Source: Candidatus Poribacteria bacterium
GTDB lineage: Bacteria > Poribacteria > WGA-4E > PCPOR2b
Length of the DNA: 64,000 bases
Assembly: GCA_022826645.1 (NCBI GenBank)
Contig: JAJDUM010000003.1
Span: 61,328 to 125,327 of the forward strand
Reading direction: 5' to 3'
The stretch's first letter is position 1. Every line of letters begins with the position of its first letter. Below, piece by piece: positions 28,305 to 38,668 of the stretch. A program made the position numbers and the translations under genes. The notes beneath the pieces are model-generated. The model worked only from the letters and a program-made list of their open reading frames with translations, ran no database searches and was not told the DNA's origin.

Positions 28305-30278
28305 GTGATCCGAACATACTCTTCGCTACTTTTCTATATTGTCTCGGTCTTATGCGCAAGCGGTCTGACTGTTCTCCCGGCAGATGCCGGTGAGGTTGGA
28401 GAATGGCGGGCATACGGCTCTGACAAAGCCAGCACCAAATACATCCCACTCAATCAGATTAACAGAGACAATGTCAAGGATCTTCGGGTTGCGTGGCGTT
28501 GGGACTCGCCTGACAATGCGCTCGTCGAAGCCGATCCCAATCTATGGACAATGGTAAACGAAGCCACACCGCTCATGATTGGGAGCGTCATATATACCAG
28601 CACGTCGCTCAATCTGGTAGCTGCCATCAACGCTGCTACAGGAGAAACGATCTGGGTATATGATCCAAAGACCTATGAGGACGGCACGCCTGCCAACACA
28701 GGTTTCGTGCATCGCGGCGTCTCCTATTGGGAGAACGGCAATGACAAACGTGTTCTACTCGGTACAGGCGATGGGTATCTGATCGCGCTTGACGCAGGAA
28801 CAGGGAAGCCGATAGAAGGCTTTGGTAAAGCGGGTCGAGTTGATCTGACGAAAGGCTTGCGCCGTCCGATAAATCGTCGGCTGTACGCTGTTTTCTCGCC
28901 ACCGATTGTCTGTAGAGATGTGATTGTCGTTGGCTCTACGGTTCTGGATTCCTTTGCGGTTAACAAGCCGCCCCAAAAGCTGATGCCGCCGGGAGATGTC
29001 AGGGGGTTTGATGTACGGACTGGCGAGCAACGCTGGGTTTTCCATACCATCCCGCAAGAGGGGGAGTACGGAAACGAGACGTGGAAGGCTGGTTCTTGGA
29101 GGACGACCGGTAACACAAATGTCTGGACGATGATGAGCGCGGATGAGGAGTTGGGTTATGTCTATCTGCCCGTTAGTACGCCAACTAACGACTATTACGG
29201 CGGACATCGGCTCGGAGATAACCTCTTTGCCGATAGCCTCGTATGCCTCAACGCAGAGACCGGGGAACGGGTCTGGCATTTTCAGATTTTGCATCACGGG
29301 CTCTGGGATTATGATCCACCCGCTGCGCCCAATCTGATCGACATCACGGTTGATGGAAAGGAGATCAAGGCGGTCGCTCAAGTGACCAAACAGGCGTTCT
29401 GTTTCGTATTCGATCGCGTTACCGGAGAACCTGTCTGGCCGATTGAAGAACGTCCTGTAGCCCAGTCAACTGTGCCGGGAGAATCCTCGTCGGCTACACA
29501 ACCTTTCCCGACCAAGCCAACGCCTTTCGATCGGCAAGGTGTGACGCCCGATGATTTGATTAATTTCACGCCAGGATTGCGCGAGCAAGCACTCAGTATC
29601 CTCGAGGATTACGATTACGGGACGCTCTATACACCCCCAACCGAGAAAGGGACAATCGCCATGCCCGGTATCCTCGGCGGTGCCAGTTGGGCGGGGGCTG
29701 CTGTTGATCCAAGTAGAGGGATCATCTACATTCCATCGGTCACCTACCCTGCCACGATTACGATAAAAGAAGCGAAAGATCCAGAGGCGGATTACACCTA
29801 TACCGGCTCCCTCGCGTTTGGACCAAACGGACCGCGGGGACTCTCCTTATTTAAGCCGCCTTATGGACGCATCACGGCTATTGATTTGAACACGGGTGAA
29901 CATAAGTGGATGCAACCGGTCGGAGATGGACCGAGGGATCATCCAACCTTACGGCATCTTGATCTGTCGCCGTTGGGCTGGGCACAGCGCAACTTCCCGC
30001 TACTGACTCAATCGCTGCTTTTTGCGGCGACGCAGGCATCGTGGGACGGAACCGGTAACTCGCCCCGCGGTAATGCGATTGAAGTATCCTTCACGGACCA
30101 AAATCCGTTTCTGTGGGCGTTTGATCCTGATAACGGACAGTTGATTTCCAGAACAGAACTTCCCAGTAATGCGCACGGTGCGCCGATAAGCTACATGGCT
30201 GATGGCAAGCAGTTTATCCTGATCCCGATAGGTGGGGCGAATCGTGACGCTGAACTCATCGCGCTGAGTTTGCCGTGA
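28305..30278 (+). CDS. PQQ-dependent dehydrogenase (quinoprotein beta-propeller)
   Basis: GTG start with AAGGAGGT; WRAYGSDKASTKYIPLNQINRDNVKDLRVAWRW; WHFQILHHGLWDYDPPAAPNLIDI; ILGGASWAGAAVDPSRGIIYIPS. Confidence 0.93.
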   Translation: MIRTYSSLLFYIVSVLCASGLTVLPADAGEVGEWRAYGSDKASTKYIPLNQINRDNVKDLRVAWRWDSPDNALVEADPNLWTMVNEATPLMIGSVIYTSTSLNLVAAINAATGETIWVYDPKTYEDGTPANTGFVHRGVSYWENGNDKRVLLGTGDGYLIALDAGTGKPIEGFGKAGRVDLTKGLRRPINRRLYAVFSPPIVCRDVIVVGSTVLDSFAVNKPPQKLMPPGDVRGFDVRTGEQRWVFHTIPQEGEYGNETWKAGSWRTTGNTNVWTMMSADEELGYVYLPVSTPTNDYYGGHRLGDNLFADSLVCLNAETGERVWHFQILHHGLWDYDPPAAPNLIDITVDGKEIKAVAQVTKQAFCFVFDRVTGEPVWPIEERPVAQSTVPGESSSATQPFPTKPTPFDRQGVTPDDLINFTPGLREQALSILEDYDYGTLYTPPTEKGTIAMPGILGGASWAGAAVDPSRGIIYIPSVTYPATITIKEAKDPEADYTYTGSLAFGPNGPRGLSLFKPPYGRITAIDLNTGEHKWMQPVGDGPRDHPTLRHLDLSPLGWAQRNFPLLTQSLLFAATQASWDGTGNSPRGNAIEVSFTDQNPFLWAFDPDNGQLISRTELPSNAHGAPISYMADGKQFILIPIGGANRDAELIALSLP

Positions 30279-30699
30279 TGTTAGGGGTTTACAGAAACGA
30301 TCACCTTCCAACCCGTTAGGCGAGGGAACCTCGCCCCTACAACTGACACAATCAGATCTCGACACGGTAATGCCGATTTTGGAAAATTGACCCACGACGG
30401 GCAACCACAAGTTGAGCGCAGCGAAATCCCGATCTATCGGGGGGTTGCCCCTACAGGAAATCTGTTCAATGTAGGGGCGGTGCCGCGATCAGATCCCCGA
30501 TAAATCCCCGATGAATCGGGACGGGTCCCGACTTGTCGGGATGCCCGGAACGGCACGAGACCAAGGGAACAGGTAGGATTCAAAGTAACTTGCGCCTGCA
30601 CATCAAGCACTCTCGGAATAGAGATGAGCTCGATTCGTCAAACATTAACAGAACTCAACAACTTGGATTATTGACATTATCAATAAAGGAGATGGAATT

Positions 30700-31533
30700 A
30701 TGGGAAGTTTAACAGATCAGGTCGCAATTGTCACAGGCGGTGCTCAAGGCATTGGCGGTGCAACTTCGAGACGGCTCGCTGAATCGGGTGCGAAGGTTCT
30801 CATCGCGGATATGGACGCTGAGACAGCTGAGGCCAATGCTGAGCGAATTCGCAACGCTGGCGGTGTCGCGGAAGTCATTGAGACCAATGTCTCTCGTAGG
30901 GACGATATTGAGGCAATGGTCAGGAGAGCGGTTGAGTTATGGGGGCATCTCAACATTCTTGTCAATAACGCTTTTAATACCACAGAACCGGATGGCAGCG
31001 CGGTGGATTTGTCGGAGGAGGCTTGGGATTATGCGATGAATGTGTTAGTCAAGTCCATGTTTCTGGGCGCGAAATTCGCCGTGCCGGAGATTGAAAAAAC
31101 GGGCAAAGGCAGTATCATCAATATATCGTCCGTCCACGGTCTCCTGATGGCACCGAAAAAGCTGGTATATGAAGCGGGCAAATCCTCGGTCATCGGGGTT
31201 ACCCGTCAGATGGCGATTGACTTTGGACCGATGGGTATCCGCGTGAACGCAATCTGCCCCGGCCACATCGTAACCGAACGCATTGAGGAACATTGGAAGC
31301 AGAACCCCTCGCTGCTGCGTTTTTTTGAGGCGCAATATCCGGTTCGTCGCGTTGGCCGCCCGATTGACATCGCTAACGCCATCAACTTCCTCTGCTCGGA
31401 CGAGGCATCTTTCATCACTGGACACGCCCTGGCGGTCGATGGCGGACTGACGATTCAGCTTCAGGAAGATTTCGGCGTGAATCAGGCACGATTTTTTAAA
31501 GAACATCCGGATACCGATGTATCCTCTTACTGA
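30700..31533 (+). CDS. SDR family oxidoreductase
   Basis: VTGGAQGIGGATSRRLAESG, ILVNNAFN, YEAGKSSVIGVTRQMAIDFGPMGIRVNAICPG. Confidence 0.93.
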   Translation: MGSLTDQVAIVTGGAQGIGGATSRRLAESGAKVLIADMDAETAEANAERIRNAGGVAEVIETNVSRRDDIEAMVRRAVELWGHLNILVNNAFNTTEPDGSAVDLSEEAWDYAMNVLVKSMFLGAKFAVPEIEKTGKGSIINISSVHGLLMAPKKLVYEAGKSSVIGVTRQMAIDFGPMGIRVNAICPGHIVTERIEEHWKQNPSLLRFFEAQYPVRRVGRPIDIANAINFLCSDEASFITGHALAVDGGLTIQLQEDFGVNQARFFKEHPDTDVSSY

Positions 31534-31674
31534 TATCAGTTTCGTTTGCGTAATAGGGTCGTTTAATGCTCCGGGCGGGGCAAGGTTCCTCGCTTACAAT
31601 GTGGGATCCACTACCGGGCATAATGAGTCAGAAAACTGCGAACTAAAAAGCTCTTATTTGCGTAATTTCTGCGC

Positions 31675-31703
31675 TTGAATTGAGTGAAAAATCGTTGTAT
31701 AAT
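31675..31703 (+). promoter_or_regulatory. Sigma70-type promoter upstream of OGG-like gene
   Basis: TTGAAT, 17-nt spacer, TATAAT. Confidence 0.6.
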
Positions 31704-31741
31704 ACGCATAATTCTACAAATAGGCACTTTATCGTTCATTC

Positions 31742-32632
31742 TTGTGTCAGGGGGCTTGCCCTATCCGAATTGAATCTGTCACTGATTTCGATCTGAAGCA
31801 TACATTGGAATGCGGGCAATCATTCCGCTGGCAGCCGTCAACCGATGGCTGGTATTCTGGCGTTGTCGATGGCAGGCAGCTGAGGATACGTCAGGAAAAC
31901 CGGACGCTGATCGTAGAAAGTTCGACCGATGAAGAAGGCGATCGATTAGAAGCCTTCCTCCGCCACTACTTGGATCTCAACCGGGATTTACCGGCGATCT
32001 TGGACGCTGTCGACATTGATCCGTTTATCCACCGATCAATTGAGACGTTCCGAGGAATGCGGATTTTGAACCAAGAGGTGTGGGAATGCCTCGCTTCGTT
32101 TATCCTGTCTCAGAATAACAACGTGCCCCGGATTAAAGGGATGATCCGCACTATCTCCGCACGATTCGGCGAAAAAATCGCCCTTGATGACTCAATTGAC
32201 TACGCTTTTCCGACACCGCAAGTCCTCGCCGAAGCCGGTGTCGAGACACTGTACGATTGTGGGTTGGGATACCGCGCCCCTTATATGTGGACAGTTTCGT
32301 CGGCGGTCGCAGCAGGGGACTTCGACCTTGAAGCTCTGAAGCATATGCCTTACGCGGATGCGAAACAGGAATTGATGGGGCTCAAAGGGATTGGTGAGAA
32401 GGTTGCCGACTGTATCTGCCTGTTTTCGTTGGGACATGTCCAAGCCCTCCCGATCGATGTGTGGGTAAAACGGATTATAGAACGGATTTATCTCAAACGT
32501 GAAGCCTCAATTCGTGAGATTCGTGAGTTTGCCGAAGACTACTTTGGCGAATACCTCGGTTACGCCCAGCAGTATCTTTTCCACTATGCCCGGACGGTTG
32601 GTCTTGAAGATTTGCTAACGAGCGAAGGATAG
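31742..32632 (+). CDS. 8-oxoguanine DNA glycosylase (OGG-like HhH-GPD)
   Basis: TLECGQSFRWQ; ILSQNNNVPRIKGMI; LMGLKGIGEKVADCICLFSLGHVQALPIDVWVKRII. Confidence 0.9.
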   Translation: MCQGACPIRIESVTDFDLKHTLECGQSFRWQPSTDGWYSGVVDGRQLRIRQENRTLIVESSTDEEGDRLEAFLRHYLDLNRDLPAILDAVDIDPFIHRSIETFRGMRILNQEVWECLASFILSQNNNVPRIKGMIRTISARFGEKIALDDSIDYAFPTPQVLAEAGVETLYDCGLGYRAPYMWTVSSAVAAGDFDLEALKHMPYADAKQELMGLKGIGEKVADCICLFSLGHVQALPIDVWVKRIIERIYLKREASIREIREFAEDYFGEYLGYAQQYLFHYARTVGLEDLLTSEG

Positions 32633-32717
32633 AAAGTAAGTTTCAACTCCCTTCGCAGTAAGCCGTAGACAACCCTTCCCCGAAACTTTTAATCACATAA
32701 ATTATCAGGAGACTCAA

Positions 32718-33419
32718 ATGCTCGAAGATTTACGTGACAATGTACTTACACTGTTGGAGGAGCGCGTTGAACGTGCCATTGGGACTATCAACAGTCTCAG
32801 GGCAGAGAAACTCGCACTCGAATCCGAAAACAATCAGCTTCGTAACGACTTGGATCAGCGAGATGTTCAGATTCAGAACCTTGAACAGCGGAACGCTGAA
32901 CTCAACCGCTTCGAAGCAGAGATGACGGTGCTCCGGGCTGAGCGGGAACAGGAACGTCTCGACGTAGATAAAGAGAAAGCGGAAATCCGCGAGCGGCTTG
33001 AAGGACTTATGACAATCCTCGACAATGTTGAGAACAGGTCAGAAGGTCAGGTAGAATCAGAACCCATTGTGCTTGACAACGCATCTGAAGCAAGTGATAG
33101 CATGGAAGAAAGTCAGGTAGAATCGGCACCCACCGTTTTTGATTACATATCTGAGGCAGCAGATAACACGGAAGAAGGTGAGACAGAAGCAGCGCCCACT
33201 GTGCTTGATGATACGTCCGAGACAGTTGATAATACGGAAGAACAGCAGGACGGAGAGCAGGAGATCACTCCCGAAGATACACTCTTTATACCGACGAGAT
33301 TAGTGGAACCGGAAGAAACAGAACAACCGAGTGATTCCGATGACACAACTGGCGAGACAGATGCAGGTGCGGATGAGGAGACGGAAAAAGATACGGACGA
33401 GGAGACGGAATTAGCGTAA
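32718..33419 (+). CDS. Acidic coiled-coil protein
   Basis: N-terminal heptad-rich segment, then acidic repeats (ES/AP(I/T)V(L/F)D..SEA.D..EE). Confidence 0.65.
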   Translation: MLEDLRDNVLTLLEERVERAIGTINSLRAEKLALESENNQLRNDLDQRDVQIQNLEQRNAELNRFEAEMTVLRAEREQERLDVDKEKAEIRERLEGLMTILDNVENRSEGQVESEPIVLDNASEASDSMEESQVESAPTVFDYISEAADNTEEGETEAAPTVLDDTSETVDNTEEQQDGEQEITPEDTLFIPTRLVEPEETEQPSDSDDTTGETDAGADEETEKDTDEETELA

Positions 33420-33495
33420 TACTCGCCTACCAACAGACTGGACTGACAGAAACGAAATCAGCAACGCGCCGAGTAATCCATCAGGACTACAATGC

Positions 33496-34056
33496 ATGAC
33501 CCCTTCGACACTCTTGCGCGGTAGCCGAGTCCGGCTCACAGCATTAACGCAAGACGACCTCCCAACCGTTGCCGAATGGCATCAGAACGCCGAATTCTTA
33601 CAACTATTTGACGCCCTTCCCGCTTATCCTAAGACTGAGACATCGTTAGCACAGCGGTTCGACGACACGGATAAAGCAACTGACGCTTTCCTTTTTGCCA
33701 TTCACCCCCTCGACAGCGATACACCCATCGGGTATGTTGAACTCGACGGAATCCTATGGACACATCGGGTGAGCGGCGTAAGTATTGCTATTGGGGAGGC
33801 AAAGCATTGGGGAAAAGGCTACGGTTACGAAGCCATGCAGCTGATGCTCCAATTTGCTTTTGAGGAACTCAATTTGCATCGCGTCCAACTTACGGTGTTT
33901 AGCTACAACCAACGCGCCATCGCGCTGTACGAAAAATTGGGCTTCCAGCGTGAAGGAGTATATCGGGAACATCTGCAGCGGGATAGGAAACGCTATGATA
34001 TGTATCTGTACGGTCTCCTCCGCTCGGAATGGGAAAAAGGTTTGAAATCACAGTAG
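33496..34056 (+). CDS. GNAT family N-acetyltransferase
   Basis: VSIAIGEAKHWGKGYGYEAMQLMLQFAFEELNLHRVQLTVFSYNQRAIALYEKLGFQREG. Confidence 0.92.
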   Translation: MTPSTLLRGSRVRLTALTQDDLPTVAEWHQNAEFLQLFDALPAYPKTETSLAQRFDDTDKATDAFLFAIHPLDSDTPIGYVELDGILWTHRVSGVSIAIGEAKHWGKGYGYEAMQLMLQFAFEELNLHRVQLTVFSYNQRAIALYEKLGFQREGVYREHLQRDRKRYDMYLYGLLRSEWEKGLKSQ

Positions 34057-34094
34057 ATGCTTGACAAATAAAAAAACAAAATGAGGGATGTACA

Positions 34095-35144
34095 ATGGCT
34101 CAGCGAATCGCGCTTTTTAATCACAAGGGTGACGTGAGCAAGACAACAACGACATTTAATTTGGGCTGGATGTTAGCCTCAAAAGGGAAGAAGGTTATCC
34201 TGGTGGATGCTGATCCCCAATGCAATTTAACAGGGATCGTGCTTGGATACACAGGAATAACTGAGTTTGAGCAATTCTATGAAAAAGAGACCAATTTGAG
34301 AGATGGAATTGCTCCAGCTTTTGAATCTCGACCAAAACTCATTGAAGCGGTTGAATGTATTCCGGTCACAGGACAGAAAAATTTATTTCTGCTTCCGGGT
34401 CATATCCGACTGTCTGAATATGAAGTAACGCTGGGAATTGCACAGGAACTTTCTGGATCAATTCAAACACTTCAGAATTTACCCGGATCGATTGCCTATC
34501 TGTTAGAAAAAACAGCGGAGGAGTTTGATGCAGATTATGTGTTGATCGATATGAATCCGGGGCTTAGCTCAATCAACCAAAATTTACTGATGACAAGTCA
34601 TTTTTTTATCGTCCCAACGAATCCAGATTATTTCTCAGTGATGGCGATAGAGTCCTTAGCAACAGTGCTGCCGAAATGGCACACATGGGCTGAAAAAGCC
34701 CGCACTTTACCAATCCTTCAGACTGCGGCCTATCCATTCCCAGAAATTACTCCAAAACTCCTTGGCGTAATCATTCAAAATTATCCCCCACGAGGTGGTG
34801 CACCCACTGTCGGCTTTCAAAGATGGATCGACGAGATCAACACCACTGTCTCCTCAAAACTGGTTTCCGAATTACGCAAAATTGGAATGATGTTACCTGA
34901 CCAAGTTTACAGGGCGGAAAATATGGGGGCGGCATCCTGTTTGGCAACAATCCCCGACTTCAATACGCTGATTGCCAAATCACAAGACCACCAAACCCCT
35001 GTTTTTGCGTTGACCCCTGAACAGATTGGTCAGGCCGGTGGAGTCGAAGAAATTACACTTAAATCAAGGGATAGTTTTCAGCAGATTTTTTCAGAACTTG
35101 CGGATAAAATTATCGGGCTAACAACTCATGCAAGCAGCGATTGA
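34095..35144 (+). CDS. ParA-like AAA ATPase with non-canonical Walker A
   Basis: ALFNHKGDVSKTTTTFNLGWMLASKGKKVILVDADPQCNLTG; YVLIDMNPGLSSINQNLLMTSHFFIVPTNPD. Confidence 0.88.
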   Translation: MAQRIALFNHKGDVSKTTTTFNLGWMLASKGKKVILVDADPQCNLTGIVLGYTGITEFEQFYEKETNLRDGIAPAFESRPKLIEAVECIPVTGQKNLFLLPGHIRLSEYEVTLGIAQELSGSIQTLQNLPGSIAYLLEKTAEEFDADYVLIDMNPGLSSINQNLLMTSHFFIVPTNPDYFSVMAIESLATVLPKWHTWAEKARTLPILQTAAYPFPEITPKLLGVIIQNYPPRGGAPTVGFQRWIDEINTTVSSKLVSELRKIGMMLPDQVYRAENMGAASCLATIPDFNTLIAKSQDHQTPVFALTPEQIGQAGGVEEITLKSRDSFQQIFSELADKIIGLTTHASSD

Positions 35145-35733
35145 TCAATTTCGGGTAAATATTGCTCGTGTCCGCAATCTTGGGGTTATCCATAATACCT
35201 TAAATGTTCAAACTACCGCAGCAATAGATCTCTCTGATATATTGAGATCTGAAATGGTGATGGCTGTTAGCGCACTTGACTTCTACATCCATGAAATTGC
35301 CAGGCTCGGTATGTTAGAAATTTATCATGAGACTCGTCCTGAAACGTCTGCATTTCTGCGATTTCAGATTTCACTAGAGAGTGTTCGTCAAGCCGTCAGT
35401 AACCCAATGAATGACGATTGGTTAGAACATGAGATTCGGGAACGTCACAGTTGGCGAAGCTTTCAGCAGGCGGATCATATAGCGGATGCTATTCGATTAA
35501 TCTCGGATATCAGTCTGTGGGAACAAGTATCAAACCATCTGGGAATGCCAGCGCAAGATGCAAAGGAACAAGTCAATCTTATCGCCGATCGAAGAAATAA
35601 AATCGTTCATGAAGCGGACATGGATCCAACTCCTTACGATACCCGATGGACCATTGATGCAGCTTTAGTAGATGACGCAATCAACTTTATCGAACAGATT
35701 GCTGAAGCAATATATGACCTATTAACAACCTAA
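35128..35733 (+). CDS. HEPN-type (RiboL-PSP-HEPN-like) protein
   Basis: VMAVSALDFYIHEIARLGM; C-terminal RRNKIVHEAD gives Rx4H; overlaps the ParA-like gene by 17 nt. Confidence 0.78.
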   Translation: MQAAIDQFRVNIARVRNLGVIHNTLNVQTTAAIDLSDILRSEMVMAVSALDFYIHEIARLGMLEIYHETRPETSAFLRFQISLESVRQAVSNPMNDDWLEHEIRERHSWRSFQQADHIADAIRLISDISLWEQVSNHLGMPAQDAKEQVNLIADRRNKIVHEADMDPTPYDTRWTIDAALVDDAINFIEQIAEAIYDLLTT

Positions 35734-35746
35734 AAAGGAAAAAACT

Positions 35747-36646
35747 ATGTCATTAAAAACTGTTGGACTGCTAAGCCCCGGCGACATGGGACATGTTGTC
35801 GGCAACGTCCTTGTTACACACGGCTTGCGCGTGATTACCTGTCTTCAGGGCAGAAGTGAACGCACGCGCGTCCTTGCAGAAAAAGCAAAGATTGAAGATG
35901 TACCGACGTATCATGTACTGGTGAATGAAGCGGATATTATCCTGTCGATTATGGTGCCGGCGGAAGCGAAGGGAGCGTCTCAACTGGTTGCGGACGCGCT
36001 CGCTGAAACGGACACAGATCTCGCCTACGTCGACTGTAACGCAATCGCCCCACAAACCACGCGCCAGCTGGACGAAATCATCACCAAAGCCGGTGGTCGT
36101 TTTGTGGATGCGTCAATTATCGGTCCTCCTCCGACGAAGCCGGGTGCGACCCGCTTCTACGCCTCAGGCGTCCATGTCGGAGAATTTGAAGCGTTGACGG
36201 AATTTGGGCTTGATGTCCGTCCGCTTGGCGATGAGATCGGATTGGCTTCAGCGATCAAGATGTGCTACGCCTCGTTGACGAAGGGCTTGACGGCACTTTG
36301 CACGGAACTGCTGACCGCTGCCGAATTGCTGGGGGTGTCTGACGCGCTCAAGGCGGAATTTCAGATGAGTCAATCGGCGTTGTATCAGCGGATGGAGGGC
36401 GGATTGCCGGGGATGCCACCGAAGTCGAGACGGTGGATCGGTGAGATGGAGGAGATCTCGGCGACGTTTGGTCATGTCGGATTAACACCAAAGATTTTGG
36501 CGGGTGTGGCGGATATGTACCGATTGGTCGGCGAGACGCACCTTGCAGATCTCCCACCTGAAGATTCGGATGCATTCCCAGATCTGGCGGAAATGATTTC
36601 GATTTTGGCGGATGCCGTGAAAGAAGACCGCTCCGGAGAGGCATGA
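35747..36646 (+). CDS. NAD(P)-binding 3-hydroxyisobutyrate dehydrogenase-like protein (DUF1932 type)
   Basis: VGLLSPGDMGHVVGNVLVTHGLRVITCLQGRSERT; AYVDCNAIAPQTTRQL; FVDASIIGPPP. Confidence 0.85.
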   Translation: MSLKTVGLLSPGDMGHVVGNVLVTHGLRVITCLQGRSERTRVLAEKAKIEDVPTYHVLVNEADIILSIMVPAEAKGASQLVADALAETDTDLAYVDCNAIAPQTTRQLDEIITKAGGRFVDASIIGPPPTKPGATRFYASGVHVGEFEALTEFGLDVRPLGDEIGLASAIKMCYASLTKGLTALCTELLTAAELLGVSDALKAEFQMSQSALYQRMEGGLPGMPPKSRRWIGEMEEISATFGHVGLTPKILAGVADMYRLVGETHLADLPPEDSDAFPDLAEMISILADAVKEDRSGEA

Positions 36647-36671
36647 AAGACACCAAAAGTGTAAGGAACTT

Positions 36672-37556
36672 ATGGCACAAGATTGGAAAACAATTATTCC
36701 CCGCGTAGAGCAGCTGCTCGACAAAGTGGAAGGACTCTTAACAGCCAGCACCGCTGCGGTCGAAAACCCCTCTGAGCCGCTCGATGGACATATCGCCTTT
36801 CGGTGGCGGAGTCAACGTCTGATTCCCGTCAAACACCCCGACCTCATGGAACTTACGGATCTGATTGGGGTGGATCGGCAGATTGAAGAATTGGATCGGA
36901 ATACACGGCAGTTCTTGCAGGGCTTACCGGCGAACCATGCGCTGCTGTGGGGTGACCGGGGGACAGGCAAATCGTCGCTTATCAAGGGGATACTCCATCG
37001 GTATGCACCCGAGGGGTTACGGCTGGTCGAGGTGAACAAGGAGGGGTTGCTCCATCTCCAAGAAATTGCCGATCTCTTGTGGGATCGTCCGGAACGGTAT
37101 CTCCTCTTCTGCGATGACCTCTCTTTTAGCGAAGGGGAAGCGGAATATAGGGAGTTGAAAGCGATGTTGGAGGGCGGGATTGCCGCCCGTCCCGAGAACG
37201 TCCTGATCTATGCGACATCCAACCGTCGGCACTTGATGCCGCGTCAAGTCGGGGAAAACCAATATCCCCAGACCGATGAAGATGAGCTGTATCCGCGGGA
37301 AACCACCGAAGAGAAGGTTTCGCTCAGCGATCGGTTTGGACTGCGACTTGCCTTCTATCGGTTCTCTCAACACACCTACCTACAGATTGTCTCCCACTAC
37401 GCCCAAAAGCGTGGCCTGTCTCTCTCAACGGAGGAACTGCATAGGAGAGCGTTGGAGTGGGAAGCGTCGTCGAGCGGTAGATCGGGACGGGTTGCACGCC
37501 AGTTCGTTGATGATCTTGCCGGGCAGTTAGGGTTGGAAGTCAAGCCTCATCTGTAG
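36672..37556 (+). CDS. DUF815-type AAA+ ATPase
   Basis: LLWGDRGTGKSSLIKGILHRYAPEGLRLVEVNKEGL...YLLFCDDLSFSEGEAEYRELKAMLEGGIAARPENVLIYATSNRRHLMP. Confidence 0.92.
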   Translation: MAQDWKTIIPRVEQLLDKVEGLLTASTAAVENPSEPLDGHIAFRWRSQRLIPVKHPDLMELTDLIGVDRQIEELDRNTRQFLQGLPANHALLWGDRGTGKSSLIKGILHRYAPEGLRLVEVNKEGLLHLQEIADLLWDRPERYLLFCDDLSFSEGEAEYRELKAMLEGGIAARPENVLIYATSNRRHLMPRQVGENQYPQTDEDELYPRETTEEKVSLSDRFGLRLAFYRFSQHTYLQIVSHYAQKRGLSLSTEELHRRALEWEASSSGRSGRVARQFVDDLAGQLGLEVKPHL

Positions 37557-37568
37557 CAGTAGAACAGG

Positions 37569-38558
37569 TTACCGCGTTGGATTTTCAGGTTCCTCCGTTT
37601 CGCTCTCAGCCGGATTCCGATCCCGACGGGTCCGTTCAACCTGCGCTGCGCCTTCCGGGTCATCTTCTCTGAGACGACGAAGCCCTTCCTCTGAACCGTA
37701 CTGGTCAAACAACCGCTTCGCCCGCTCTTGTTGCTCCGATGATAATCTCTTCCATCCATGCACTTCTTGACTGTTGACTGGAGGCGTTTCGTGTACATGT
37801 CCCTTTTCCAAATGAACAGAATCCGGCTTGCCCAGTACCCTGACCGATGTTGGTTGAGGCCTTACAGGTAAAATTTCAGAATGAGCAGGTACGGAAACTG
37901 TATCTTCACCAAAATCCTCTGAAGAAACGGTATCGGGCGCAGGCATACTTTGCAGCAACTCCACATGTCCATCAAATAGATGTCCATATTCTTTACCCAA
38001 ATTTTCATCTATGTGTTTAAGGATTCTGTCCGGCGGTGCGTTGATAATCATCGCGTCACCTCGATGTACCACGGAGACACCTAACTTCCTTAGTTCCTCT
38101 ATGGATTCGTTGGTAAAATCGTTGGCTAGATCAAAATTGGCACCTTTTGATTGTAACCATCTTTGAAGCATAAGTGATTTTCGAGTAGCCTCGCTTGGGT
38201 ACAAGTAAAGTGACGCTTCTAAGTAAGCAACACGCTCATCAATTGTCAGCCCTTCTTTCAAGCGTTTTTCTTTTAGTTCCACGTAAGTCTCAACGGCGTC
38301 GGTGTACCCAAACTGCTCCGTGAGTTGGTGACGTAGCTCGGCTACCAGTTCATCGGGAGACATCTCCGACAGCTTCAGTACCTCGTTTTCCCGAGTCGTG
38401 TCCTCACTTATTGTCTCTGCCCCATTCACCGGTTGATCCACGGCGGGAGACGCCGGCGAGAGGTCGTCAATAAACTTTTTTTTATTAATCTCCATATAGA
38501 CAATAAATCCAACGAGTAAAGATAGACAAGCGATGATAGCAGCGATAAGGTTTCTCAT
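37569..38558 (-). CDS. Membrane-anchored hypothetical protein
   Basis: N-terminal TM, then a charged region; no family recognised. Confidence 0.6.
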   Translation of the reverse strand: MRNLIAAIIACLSLLVGFIVYMEINKKKFIDDLSPASPAVDQPVNGAETISEDTTRENEVLKLSEMSPDELVAELRHQLTEQFGYTDAVETYVELKEKRLKEGLTIDERVAYLEASLYLYPSEATRKSLMLQRWLQSKGANFDLANDFTNESIEELRKLGVSVVHRGDAMIINAPPDRILKHIDENLGKEYGHLFDGHVELLQSMPAPDTVSSEDFGEDTVSVPAHSEILPVRPQPTSVRVLGKPDSVHLEKGHVHETPPVNSQEVHGWKRLSSEQQERAKRLFDQYGSEEGLRRLREDDPEGAAQVERTRRDRNPAESETEEPENPTR

Positions 38559-38668
38559 CGGAAAACTCCTTTTCTGTTGAGGTGCCTCTACGAGTTTCGA
38601 CTAGCTGTCAAGCTGTACAACTAGCCGAAACCGGAAGCGTCAAGAAAGACACTTAGGGGGTGACACCT

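Noticed and set aside
34095-35144. Plasmid/chromosome partition ParA
   Set aside because: No ParB-like gene nearby, deviant Walker A, and the partner gene encodes a HEPN-like protein.
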